Shown: positions 21,641 through 34,772 of the stretch, piece after piece
Position numbering within the stretch: position 1 is the first letter of the stretch
Layout of the letters: the number at the start of each line of letters is the position of its first letter
Origin: Baylisascaris procyonis
Taxonomy: Eukaryota; Nematoda; Chromadorea; Rhabditida; Ascarididae
NCBI GenBank assembly: GCA_037389465.1
Contig: JAZARR010000078.1
Location: forward strand, 124,001 to 188,000
DNA: 64,000 nucleotides
Direction of reading: 5' to 3'
Made by a program: the position numbers and the translations under genes
Notes under the pieces: generated by a model
Seen by the model: the letters and a program-made list of their open reading frames with translations, nothing else
The model's database searches: none
What the model was told of the DNA's origin: nothing

Positions 21641-24600
21641 ATGTCGGGAGTATATCGGCAGGCTATGGGACCCACAAAGGGTAGGTTGATAGGGTATCTG
21701 AAGGAAATCCCGGGATTAGAAGTCCCAAAAATTGACGACCCCCTAGCTAAACAAATTGCTTCTCTCGAAGATCAAGTTGAAGAGTTTGACAGCTACATGC
21801 GTAAGATAAATGCCGCGATCGGTGTGTTAGAAAAATATCACGAACAATGGCTCTCCTTGAGAATCAGTTTAAGAGGAGATGAAGCAAAAGAGGAAGATCG
21901 CATTTATCAACAAATGGCAGACGATCCGAATGGAGTGCTCCAAGTTATGGAGAAAGCTCGAGAAACTCTTGAGCTAGTCGAAAACCGAAAACAAAAAGCA
22001 GTAAGACTACTCCACGGATTACAGGATAAAAATAAGGCTGAAGCACAAGAGGTAACTGAACTGCCAAGATCGGCACCGAGAATTAAGCTCCCAAAATTGG
22101 AGCTAGCTACTTTTTCGGGAGATGTACGCAAATGGCCTGAATTTTGGTCTTCATTTGAGGCAGCAGTAGATCAACAGCCAATACCCGACGTCAATAAACT
22201 CAACTATTTACTCAGTAGTCTGAAAGGTGCGGCTTATGCAACAGTAGCTGGATACGCAATTACGGCCTCCAATTACAGAGTAGTGGTGGACGTTTTGAAA
22301 AGGCGTTATGGAAATGAAGTCCTCATCAAAAAATGCCTCCATGACGAATTGAGGAGGTTGCCTCAGGCGGATCCTAGAAATCCTAGGGTCGTTCTAGACG
22401 AGGTCGAAAGAATTCTGAGACAGCTAAATGTGATGAATGAGGATACGAATCATCCGATAATCGAGCTGATGGTAGAGGAGAAATTGCCGAGGTGGATCTT
22501 GTTCGAAGTTTATGAAAAAAGAGTGAAGACCCGTCTTGGAATGTCGATAAACTTCGTGAGTATGTCGACAAATTGATTGCTCGAAAAGAAACGATAATGC
22601 GCGTGACCAGTAGCATGACGGCACAGAGAAGAGATCGTCATGGGGACAGAAAGCCGACAAAGTATGACTCAAAGGAAACGTCTGCATTTTTCTCAGCAGT
22701 AAGCAACTACCGGGGGAGGAGAGAAAATCAAGCGCCGAAAAGTAAAAAACGAAGTTGTGCCTTTTGCGGGGGCCCTCACTGGAATAGTGATTGCCATGAG
22801 TACGCAACCGTGAAAGAGCGCAGTGGTCGGATAAGAGAGAAAAGGCTTTGCTTCAGGTGTCTCGCAGAGGGACATAGCGCAAAGGATTGCGCAAGGAGAG
22901 GAATGTGTTTCTATTGCAGAGAGGAACACAACTCGGCGCTCTGCCCAAAGAGGGAGAATAAAAGTGGTTCCGAGAAAGGAAGTAAACCGAAGGAACCAGA
23001 AGACAATAGAGGGAAACAAAAAGTCACTTTCGAAAAGGAAGTAAACCGATCACCTGACGAATCGGCGTTGACAGCGGCGGTCACCCAAAAGCGAAGGGAA
23101 AAGAAGACCGTTTTGCTTCTTTGTAAGGAGGTGAACGTGTACAATCCGGAGAAACCGGAAATGGGGAAAACTATTTTTGCGTTCTTTGACGCGGGTTGTC
23201 AAGGATCATTCATAACAGAAGAACTTTGTGATCAACTGAAGCTGACTACTGGGAAAAGAAGCCAAATATCCATAGCGGGATTCGGCGCTCAGCAACCGAA
23301 ATGTTATGATACAAAGCAGGTAAACATTACGTTACAACTGAAAAACGGAAATAAAAAACAGATCAGAGCCAGTACAATGCCCTTTTTGACCAAAGAGCTT
23401 CAAAGAATAAATGTTGAATCCAACGAAATTCTCATCCCAAACGCAAAACAAAAGCATTGGCTGTGTATTCCGGAAAAATGGGAACAACCGCAGCTAATAA
23501 TTGGTGCAGATTACTTCTTCGACCTGATCGAAGGTTCACAGAAATTACCATCCGGGTTCCACCTGGTCAAATCGAAAGTTGGAGATATGCTAGCAGGAAG
23601 TGGTTATGCAAAACTAAATACACAAAGAGCCTTTTCATCTGCAGATACGGCGTTAGTAATGACATCTGCTGCAGTTACTAGTGAAGCAGATATTGACCAA
23701 TTCTGGAGATTGGAAACGCTTGGAATTGACGACCCAATAGACTCAAAAGAGGATGTCGCAGCACTAGAACAATTCAAAGCAACAATAACTAAATCGGAAG
23801 ATGGTCGATATGTCGTGAACTGGCCGTGGAAATCTGCCACGCCTAAAGTTCCTTATAACTTCGGCCTATGCATTGGCAGACTAAGGTCCACGTTGAAACG
23901 CTTAAAGGGAGACGAGGAATTGTTCAAAAGATACGATGATACCTTCCGACAACAGCTAGAATTAGGTATAATTGAGAAGGCGCCCAAGGTCCCAGATGGA
24001 CCTCTCATTTCGTATATACCACATCAAGCAGTCCTAACCCCCAAAAATCTACAACTAAATTGCGGGTGGTTTTTGATGCAAGTGCTAAAGACGAGAAAGG
24101 TAATTCCCTGAACAGTCAATTGCTCAGAGGCCCAGTGATGTTAAACGATTTAGCAGGCATACTGTTACGGTTTCGAACTTCTAAATACGTTGTTCTTGCT
24201 GACGTAGAAAAAGCGTTTCTGCAACTGGAGCTGAATGTGAAGGATCGTGATACGACCCGGTTTTTGTGGGTAAAAGAGAAGGGTCCGGTCGATGAAAACA
24301 ATATCGAAGTGTATCGATTTTGTAGAGTACCGTTCGGAATGATTTCCAGCCCATTCTTACTTGCTGCCACTTTGACGAAACATTTGACAGAAATTGGATC
24401 CACTACAGCTCAAGAAATCTTAAAAAATCTGTATGTAGACAATGTCATGTTGCAGGCAGAAGATTCAGAGACAGCGATACAATTATGTAGTGAAGGAAAA
24501 GCAATTTTCGCAGGTGCTGGAATGAACTTGAGATCGTTCGCGTCAAATAACAAAGAAGTGTATGATGCTATTCCTCCGGAAGATCGAGAAGAAGTACAAG

Positions 24601-26999
24601 AGACCAAAGTGTTAGGAATAACATGGTCGTTAAAGGAGGATAAAATAATACTAGGTGTAAAAGACAAGATTGGTGCCGCCCAAACCAAGCGACAAGTACT
24701 GAGCTTTGTAGCCTCTCACTTTGATCCTCTCGGATTAATGGCTCCGTTGCTTGTCCCATTAAAAGTATTCCTTCAGGAATTATGCAAGAAGAAATACAAA
24801 TGGGATGACTCATTGAAAGAAGAAGAGAAGTTACTGTGGGAAAGATTACAGAAAAGTTGGAATAATACAGTAAACGACATCCCTCGTCAAATATTCTTTC
24901 GTTGTGCAAAGGAGAGACAACTGCACGTTTTTGTCGATGCATCGATGCAGGCTTACGCCGCAGCGGTATACAATCGTGAAATCGTAAATGGTGCAGTATT
25001 GACGAACTTAGTTATGGCTAAAACGCGTCTGTGCCCCGTGAAGGGAGCTTCGGTTCCAAGACTCGAATTGTTGGCAGCCTTCATCGGAGTACGATTACTC
25101 GAGTTCGTAAAGAAACAGCTCTCGATGGAGGAAGTGGAGACCCATTACTGGAGCGATAGCAAATGTGTGTTGCACTGGATACGTTCAGATAAAGAGATCA
25201 ATACGAGGTTCATCGAAAATCGTTTAAAGCAAATGCGTAATACGGCGAAATGGTGGAGTTACGTCCCATCCGATCAAAACCCGAGCGATATTGCGACAAA
25301 GGGCGTTGATCCTGACAAGCTTAAAGAAAGTTCCTTGTGGTGGCATGGCCCACCATGGCTCAGACAATCCGTAGAGAATTGGCCGAAATGGGAGCTTTCA
25401 AATCCGCAACAATGTGTAATCAGCGAAGACGCCTTTCAAAAGAACAAAGTGAAGAGAGACCAAGGCAAACAACCTACGACAACAGTTACCGCGCTCGAAG
25501 TCGGTACAGAAGAAGAAAACGATTGTGCCTCAAATCACTGTGTAATCGATGCAAGCAAGTATAACAGTTGGAGGAAAGTGAAGGGAATCACGGCTGTCGT
25601 GATAAGATTCGTAAAGAACCTCAAGGAACGGAAAAGAAAGGCAGTAGGAGTGGAGAACCAAATAGAAGCGGAAAAACTTCTCATTAGACAGGCTCAAGAA
25701 GAAATGATCACGAAAGCGGAGATTGTGCGTTGGGAGCTTTTTCGAGGCGATGACAATCTCTGGAGATGTGGAGGACGTCTTGACTATTCAGACCTCCCAC
25801 GAGACACCAAGTTTCCGATTTTTCTACCTAAACATCCCATCACGGAAATGCTTATTACTCATCAACACGAAATTTTAATGCATTCGGGGCCAGCCCATAC
25901 GTTAAATCAACTGCGGTCAAAATACTGGATAGCCAAAGGGAGAGAAACGGCAAAAAAGGTCATAAAGAAAAAGTGCATGAAATGTCGTAGATGGCTCACA
26001 CATCCGTTCAAGCTCCCAAGAATGCCAGATCTACCATCATGCCGCACAGTTGTAACCCGAGCCTTCGAAAATGTGGGACTGGACTATTTTGGACCGTTCA
26101 ATTTAAAAGCTCTTTTGGGCAATGAAATTAAACTTCAAAAAAGTTGGGTAGCATTGTTTACATGTCTTACGACACGCGCTGTCCATTTGGAAGTGGCAAA
26201 TGACTTGTCAGCATCTTCGTTCCTCAACTGCTTTCGAAGATATGTGAGTCGACGAGGAAAACCTAAACTTGTATTTAGCGACAACGGGAGCAATTTTACG
26301 CTCGCCGCAGAAGTTCTAAGACAAATCAGCAGAGCAGAGGAAATCAAATGGAACTTCATAACACCTTTCGCTCCATGGCAAGGAGGAGTTTATGAAAGAA
26401 TGATAGGTCTAACCAAAACTTCGCTTCGTAAAGCAGTGGGAAGAAAACGATTAAGCGAAGAAGAGTTTCGAACACTTATTGTAGAAGTAGAAGGAGTAGT
26501 CAACAGTAGACCACTCACTTATGTGCATGAAACGTCAGTCGATATTATTCGGCCGATCGATTTTCTGATACCAGCTGCTGAGTTGATCTTCACGGTAAAC
26601 GAAGAGGGAGAAAAGGAAGATCCAAGCTACCTTCCAAAGGAGGTGATGTCTAGAGAAAAAATGTTAATGAGATGGAAAGCAACACTTAGCACACTCGATC
26701 GCTTCTGGAATTACTGGCGGTCAGAGTATCTCACATCGCTGCGAGAGCGAACACAACGAAATCATCGAGCCGTTAGAGGATCAGTAACTAGAGAGCCGCG
26801 AATAAACGAGGTAGTTATCATAGAAGAAGAGAGAACCCCCAAAGCAGTGTGGAAATTAGGTCGAATAGTGGAAATAAGAGGGGGAGGAGGTCGATCCATA
26901 CGTACAGCAAGAGTGAAACTGGGTAATGGAAATGAATGGACCAGACCCATAAGCCAGTTGTACCCGCTCGAAATAGACGATAACGAGGCACCAGCCTAA
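21641..26999 (+). CDS. Unit 4 Gag-Pol polyprotein, two frameshifts
   Basis: The first break is an A run of six at 22515-22520 where the other units have seven, after about residue 292 in late Gag. It leads to a stop at 22574-22576. The second is the five-C run at 24038-24042 between protease and RT. The intervening frames (22573-24111 and 24060-26999) are open and match unit 2, including N1340 and A1438. Unit 4 therefore belongs to the same substitution class as the intact units 2 and 3, yet shares the five-C state with units of other classes. That lack of linkage argues for recurrent slippage or base-calling error at the C run. Confidence 0.9.
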
Positions 27000-27025
27000 A
27001 AGGGATATTTTCGCTGCGGTCGGAG

Positions 27026-28166
27026 TGTCGCGAAGATTCGCGAATGAGTTAGCGGGCTGCGGCACACAGTAAATCAAACTGTGTATCAACGCAATAACTC
27101 AAAGAACGATCTAAGTTGATCTCTGACTGTAGCGACTATATCGTTCTCTAATGCGGCGTTGCGGTCGTGTGTAAGCGCGTGTCTTCTAATGCGTCGTGTG
27201 TAAGCGTGTAAGTGTAGCGCCTTTACTTCATTTGTCAGCACTTTCTTCTTCATTGTTTTTTCTGAATTTAAACTTTATTTTCATGGTTACTTGTGGATTG
27301 CCTCAAAGTTCCACGATCTCGTCAGTAGTTTGTGACGTTTTTTTTCACTCTCCTCGTCATTGGATTGTACCTTTTCGTTAGCTCATCACTAGAATCACCA
27401 TATTTGACTCAGATCATGTTTTATGATGGTTTTGTATTCGTTTTTCGAGTATATCGCGTTTTTACGTTGTTTGTAAAGCATCAGAAGGTTTAATTACCCA
27501 AGTTTGAGGTGTCGGGCGATTCGCACGCAAAAAGGTGTCCCCCGAACCGTGTGAACAAACTTGGGACGGACCAACCAGGAGGTTGGTATAGCCAAGCACA
27601 AAAAGAAGAAAAAGGGCGCAAGCGGACGAGCCCTCATCAAAACAGGCCGGTTTCTTTGTTGAAATCAATTATTACTTCTCGAGTTGTCGAGTACCCACAA
27701 GCCCGAAGAATCAAGCCCAGTGCGGGAGAAAACAAATTGCGGTGAACGGAATCAACCGCACGAGATAGGCACTGATACCTTGATACATTGATAACCAGGT
27801 GTCGGCACGAAAGCGATCGCCCGACACCTCGTTTCCCTTGTGCTTATATTGCGCTTCATTGTATGATACCGTGAGACAGTTGACAATAAGTGTCATATTC
27901 CAAGGGTGTGTCCCGCTCATCCGGTATTATATCGCTCAATTCGCTCAACCTGCCCCAAGTCAAAGCCTTGGCCTTCGATTGTCGTTGTTCCGTTTATTGC
28001 TTTTATATTGCCGATTAATTTTGACAGGCCTGCGCAGCTTGTTGGTTTTACTTCACGTGCATTGCGACCTTAACTTTGTTGATCTCTTTTCTAATAAACC
28101 GTCGATCTCTTCTTTATCTTTTTCTGTCGTCCACATACGACCATCAACTTCGTTTTGTTCACGACA
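27026..28166 (+). repeat. LTR5 (1,141 bp, shared by units 4 and 5)
   Basis: Eight-T version. It sits at the change from the N1340/A1438 class of units (2-4) to the E1136/S1542 class (5-6). Confidence 0.93.
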
Positions 28167-28206
28167 GAAAAATTTGGTGCCACGAGCAGGGAGTTAAGCA
28201 GTTACA

Positions 28207-31200
28207 ATGTCGGGAGTATATCGGCAGGCTATGGGACCCACAAAGGGTAGGTTGATAGGGTATCTGAAGGAAATCCCGGGATTAGAAGTCCCAAAAATTG
28301 ACGACCCCCTAGCTAAACAAATTGCTTCTCTCGAAGATCAAGTTGAAGAGTTTGACAGCTACATGCGTAAGATAAATGCCGCGATCGGTGTGTTAGAAAA
28401 ATATCACGAACAATGGCTCTCCTTGAGAATCAGTTTAAGAGGAGATGAAGCAAAAGAGGAAGATCGCATTTATCAACAAATGGCAGACGATCCGAATGGA
28501 GTGCTCCAAGTTATGGAGAAAGCTCGAGAAACTCTTGAGCTAGTCGAAAACCGAAAACAAAAAGCAGTAAGACTACTCCACGGATTACAGGATAAAAATA
28601 AGGCTGAAGCACAAGAGGTAACTGAACTGCCAAGATCGGCACCGAGAATTAAGCTCCCAAAATTGGAGCTAGCTACTTTTTCGGGAGATGTACGCAAATG
28701 GCCTGAATTTTGGTCTTCATTTGAGGCAGCAGTAGATCAACAGCCAATACCCGACGTCAATAAACTCAACTATTTACTCAGTAGTCTGAAAGGTGCGGCT
28801 TATGCAACAGTAGCTGGATACGCAATTACGGCCTCCAATTACAGAGTAGTGGTGGACGTTTTGAAAAGGCGTTATGGAAATGAAGTCCTCATCAAAAAAT
28901 GCCTCCATGACGAATTGAGGAGGTTGCCTCAGGCGGATCCTAGAAATCCTAGGGTCGTTCTAGACGAGGTCGAAAGAATTCTGAGACAGCTAAATGTGAT
29001 GAATGAGGATACGAATCATCCGATAATCGAGCTGATGGTAGAGGAGAAATTGCCGAGGTGGATCTTGTTCGAAGTTTATGAAAAAAAGAGTGAAGACCCG
29101 TCTTGGAATGTCGATAAACTTCGTGAGTATGTCGACAAATTGATTGCTCGAAAAGAAACGATAATGCGCGTGACCAGTAGCATGACGGCACAGAGAAGAG
29201 ATCGTCATGGGGACAGAAAGCCGACAAAGTATGACTCAAAGGAAACGTCTGCATTTTTCTCAGCAGTAAGCAACTACCGGGGGAGGAGAGAAAATCAAGC
29301 GCCGAAAAGTAAAAAACGAAGTTGTGCCTTTTGCGGGGGCCCTCACTGGAATAGTGATTGCCATGAGTACGCAACCGTGAAAGAGCGCAGTGGTCGGATA
29401 AGAGAGAAAAGGCTTTGCTTCAGGTGTCTCGCAGAGGGACATAGCGCAAAGGATTGCGCAAGGAGAGGAATGTGTTTCTATTGCAGAGAGGAACACAACT
29501 CGGCGCTCTGCCCAAAGAGGGAGAATAAAAGTGGTTCCGAGAAAGGAAGTAAACCGAAGGAACCAGAAGACAATAGAGGGAAACAAAAAGTCACTTTCGA
29601 AAAGGAAGTAAACCGATCACCTGACGAATCGGCGTTGACAGCGGCGGTCACCCAAAAGCGAAGGGAAAAGAAGACCGTTTTGCTTCTTTGTAAGGAGGTG
29701 AACGTGTACAATCCGGAGAAACCGGAAATGGGGAAAACTATTTTTGCGTTCTTTGACGCGGGTTGTCAAGGATCATTCATAACAGAAGAACTTTGTGATC
29801 AACTGAAGCTGACTACTGGGAAAAGAAGCCAAATATCCATAGCGGGATTCGGCGCTCAGCAACCGAAATGTTATGATACAAAGCAGGTAAACATTACGTT
29901 ACAACTGAAAAACGGAAATAAAAAACAGATCAGAGCCAGTACAATGCCCTTTTTGACCAAAGAGCTTCAAAGAATAAATGTTGAATCCAACGAAATTCTC
30001 ATCCCAAACGCAAAACAAAAGCATTGGCTGTGTATTCCGGAAAAATGGGAACAACCGCAGCTAATAATTGGTGCAGATTACTTCTTCGACCTGATCGAAG
30101 GTTCACAGAAATTACCATCCGGGTTCCACCTGGTCAAATCGAAAGTTGGAGATATGCTAGCAGGAAGTGGTTATGCAAAACTAAATACACAAAGAGCCTT
30201 TTCATCTGCAGATACGGCGTTAGTAATGACATCTGCTGCAGTTACTAGTGAAGCAGATATTGACCAATTCTGGAGATTGGAAACGCTTGGAATTGACGAC
30301 CCAATAGACTCAAAAGAGGATGTCGCAGCACTAGAACAATTCAAAGCAACAATAACTAAATCGGAAGATGGTCGATATGTCGTGAACTGGCCGTGGAAAT
30401 CTGCCACGCCTAAAGTTCCTTATAACTTCGGCCTATGCATTGGCAGACTAAGGTCCACGTTGAAACGCTTAAAGGGAGACGAGGAATTGTTCAAAAGATA
30501 CGATGATACCTTCCGACAACAGCTAGAATTAGGTATAATTGAGAAGGCGCCCAAGGTCCCAGATGGACCTCTCATTTCGTATATACCACATCAAGCAGTC
30601 CTAACCCCCAAAAATCTACAACTAAATTGCGGGTGGTTTTTGATGCAAGTGCTAAAGACGAGAAAGGTAATTCCCTGAACAGTCAATTGCTCAGAGGCCC
30701 AGTGATGTTAAACGATTTAGCAGGCATACTGTTACGGTTTCGAACTTCTAAATACGTTGTTCTTGCTGACGTAGAAAAAGCGTTTCTGCAACTGGAGCTG
30801 AATGTGAAGGATCGTGATACGACCCGGTTTTTGTGGGTAAAAGAGAAGGGTCCGGTCGATGAAAACAATATCGAAGTGTATCGATTTTGTAGAGTACCGT
30901 TCGGAATGATTTCCAGCCCATTCTTACTTGCTGCCACTTTGACGAAACATTTGACAGAAATTGGATCCACTACAGCTCAAGAAATCTTAAAAAATCTGTA
31001 TGTAGACAATGTCATGTTGCAGGCAGAAGATTCAGAGACAGCGATACAATTATGTAGTGAAGGAAAAGCAATTTTCGCAGGTGCTGGAATGAACTTGAGA
31101 TCGTTCGCGTCAAATAACAAAGAAGTGTATGATGCTATTCCTCCGGAAGATCGAGAAGAAGTACAAGAGACCAAAGTGTTAGGAATAACATGGTCGTTAA

Positions 31201-33566
31201 AGGAGGATAAAATAATACTAGGTGTAAAAGACAAGATTGGTGCCGCCCAAACCAAGCGACAAGTACTGAGCTTTGTAGCCTCTCACTTTGATCCTCTCGG
31301 ATTAATGGCTCCGTTGCTTGTCCCATTAAAAGTATTCCTTCAGGAATTATGCAAGAAGAAATACAAATGGGATGACTCATTGAAAGAAGAAGAGAAGTTA
31401 CTGTGGGAAAGATTACAGAAAAGTTGGAATAATACAGTAAACGACATCCCTCGTCAAATATTCTTTCGTTGTGCAAAGGAGAGACAACTGCACGTTTTTG
31501 TCGATGCATCGATGCAGGCTTACGCCGCAGCGGTATACAATCGTGAAATCGTAAATGGTGCAGTATTGACGAACTTAGTTATGGCTAAAACGCGTCTGTG
31601 CCCCGTGAAGGAAGCTTCGGTTCCAAGACTCGAATTGTTGGCAGCCTTCATCGGAGTACGATTACTCGAGTTCGTAAAGAAACAGCTCTCGATGGAGGAA
31701 GTGGAGACCCATTACTGGAGCGATAGCAAATGTGTGTTGCACTGGATACGTTCAGATAAAGAGATCAATACGAGGTTCATCGAAAATCGTTTAAAGCAAA
31801 TGCGTAATACGGCGAAATGGTGGAGTTACGTCCCATCCGATCAAAACCCGAGCGATATTGCGACAAAGGGCGTTGATCCTGACAAGCTTAAAGAAAGTTC
31901 CTTGTGGTGGCATGGCCCACCATGGCTCAGACAATCCGTAGAGAATTGGCCGAAATGGGAGCTTTCAAATCCGCAACAATGTGTAATCAGCGAAGACGCC
32001 TTTCAAAAGAACAAAGTGAAGAGAGACCAAGGCAAACAACCTACGACAACAGTTACCGCGCTCGAAGTCGGTACAGAAGAAGAAAACGATTGTGCCTCAA
32101 ATCACTGTGTAATCGATGCAAGCAAGTATAACAGTTGGAGGAAAGTGAAGGGAATCACGGCTGTCGTGATAAGATTCGTAAAGAACCTCAAGGAACGGAA
32201 AAGAAAGGCAGTAGGAGTGGAGGACCAAATAGAAGCGGAAAAACTTCTCATTAGACAGGCTCAAGAAGAAATGATCACGAAAGCGGAGATTGTGCGTTGG
32301 GAGCTTTTTCGAGGCGATGACAATCTCTGGAGATGTGGAGGACGTCTTGACTATTCAGACCTCCCACGAGACACCAAGTTTCCGATTTTTCTACCTAAAC
32401 ATCCCATCACGGAAATGCTTATTACTCATCAACACGAAATTTTAATGCATTCGGGGCCAGCCCATACGTTAAATCAACTGCGGTCAAAATACTGGATAGC
32501 CAAAGGGAGAGAAACGGTAAAAAAGGTCATAAAGAAAAAGTGCATGAAATGTCGTAGATGGCTCACACATCCGTTCAAGCTCCCAAGAATGCCAGATCTA
32601 CCATCATGCCGCACAGTTGTAACCCGAGCCTTCGAAAATGTGGGACTGGACTATTTTGGACCGTTCAATTTAAAAGCTCTTTTGGGCAATGAAATTAAAC
32701 TTCAAAAAAGTTGGGTAGCATTGTTTACATGTCTTACGACACGCGCTGTCCATTTGGAAGTGGCAAATGACTTGTCAGCATCTTCGTTCCTCAACTGCTT
32801 TCGAAGATATGTGAGTCGACGAGGAAAATCTAAACTTGTATTTAGCGACAACGGGAGCAATTTTACGCTCGCCGCAGAAGTTCTAAGACAAATCAGCAGA
32901 GCAGAGGAAATCAAATGGAACTTCATAACACCTTTCGCTCCATGGCAAGGAGGAGTTTATGAAAGAATGATAGGTCTAACCAAAACTTCGCTTCGTAAAG
33001 CAGTGGGAAGAAAACGATTAAGCGAAGAAGAGTTTCGAACACTTATTGTAGAAGTAGAAGGAGTAGTCAACAGTAGACCACTCACTTATGTGCATGAAAC
33101 GTCAGTCGATATTATTCGGCCGATCGATTTTCTGATACCAGCTGCTGAGTTGATCTTCACGGTAAACGAAGAGGGAGAAAAGGAAGATCCAAGCTACCTT
33201 CCAAAGGAGGTGATGTCTAGAGAAAAAATGTTAATGAGATGGAAAGCAACACTTAGCACACTCGATCGCTTCTGGAATTACTGGCGGTCAGAGTATCTCA
33301 CATCGCTGCGAGAGCGAACACAACGAAATCATCGAGCCGTTAGAGGATCAGTAACTAGAGAGCCGCGAATAAACGAGGTAGTTATCATAGAAGAAGAGAG
33401 AACCCCCAAAGCAGTGTGGAAATTAGGTCGAATAGTGGAAATAAGAGGGGGAGGAGGTCGATCCATACGTACAGCAAGAGTGAAACTGGGTAATGGAAAT
33501 GAATGGACCAGACCCATAAGCCAGTTGTACCCGCTCGAAATAGACGATAACGAGGCACCAGCCTAA
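28207..33566 (+). CDS. Unit 5 Gag-Pol polyprotein, one frameshift, recombinant
   Basis: Open from 28207 to 30678, broken at the five-C run 30605-30609, then open from the RT start to 33566. The left end carries the A-type PBS (28188) shared with units 2-4. The right part carries E1136 (codon at 31611-31613), D1340, V1438 and S1542, shared with unit 6. The switch between the two patterns lies between 28188 and 31612, so this copy looks like the product of an unequal exchange. S1542 sits six residues before the second integrase catalytic Asp. G1136E is in RNase H, seven residues before its catalytic Glu. Confidence 0.9.
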
Positions 33567-33592
33567 AAGGGATATTTTCGCTGCGGTCGGAG

Positions 33593-34732
33593 TGTCGCGA
33601 AGATTCGCGAATGAGTTAGCGGGCTGCGGCACACAGTAAATCAAACTGTGTATCAACGCAATAACTCAAAGAACGATCTAAGTTGATCTCTGACTGTAGC
33701 GACTATATCGTTCTCTAATGCGGCGTTGCGGTCGTGTGTAAGCGCGTGTCTTCTAATGCGTCGTGTGTAAGCGTGTAAGTGTAGCGCCTTTACTTCATTT
33801 GTCAGCACTTTCTTCTTCATTGTTTTTTCTGAATTTAAACTTTATTTTCATGGTTACTTGTGGATTGCCTCAAAGTTCCACGATCTCGTCAGTAGTTTGT
33901 GACGTTTTTTTCACTCTCCTCGTCATTGGATTGTACCTTTTCGTTAGCTCATCACTAGAATCACCATATTTGACTCAGATCATGTTTTATGATGGTTTTG
34001 TATTCGTTTTTCGAGTATATCGCGTTTTTACGTTGTTTGTAAAGCATCAGAAGGTTTAATTACCCAAGTTTGAGGTGTCGGGCGATTCGCACGCAAAAAG
34101 GTGTCCCCCGAACCGTGTGAACAAACTTGGGACGGACCAACCAGGAGGTTGGTATAGCCAAGCACAAAAAGAAGAAAAAGGGCGCAAGCGGACGAGCCCT
34201 CATCAAAACAGGCCGGTTTCTTTGTTGAAATCAATTATTACTTCTCGAGTTGTCGAGTACCCACAAGCCCGAAGAATCAAGCCCAGTGCGGGAGAAAACA
34301 AATTGCGGTGAACGGAATCAACCGCACGAGATAGGCACTGATACCTTGATACATTGATAACCAGGTGTCGGCACGAAAGCGATCGCCCGACACCTCGTTT
34401 CCCTTGTGCTTATATTGCGCTTCATTGTATGATACCGTGAGACAGTTGACAATAAGTGTCATATTCCAAGGGTGTGTCCCGCTCATCCGGTATTATATCG
34501 CTCAATTCGCTCAACCTGCCCCAAGTCAAAGCCTTGGCCTTCGATTGTCGTTGTTCCGTTTATTGCTTTTATATTGCCGATTAATTTTGACAGGCCTGCG
34601 CAGCTTGTTGGTTTTACTTCACGTGCATTGCGACCTTAACTTTGTTGATCTCTTTTCTAATAAACCGTCGATCTCTTCTTTATCTTTTTCTGTCGTCCAC
34701 ATACGACCATCAACTTCGTTTTGTTCACGACA
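33593..34732 (+). repeat. LTR6 (1,140 bp, shared by units 5 and 6)
   Basis: Seven-T version. It precedes unit 6, which carries the C variant in its PBS, unlike unit 5 on its left. Confidence 0.93.
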
Positions 34733-34772
34733 GAAAAATTTGGTGCCACGAGCCGGGAGTTAAGCAGTTACA

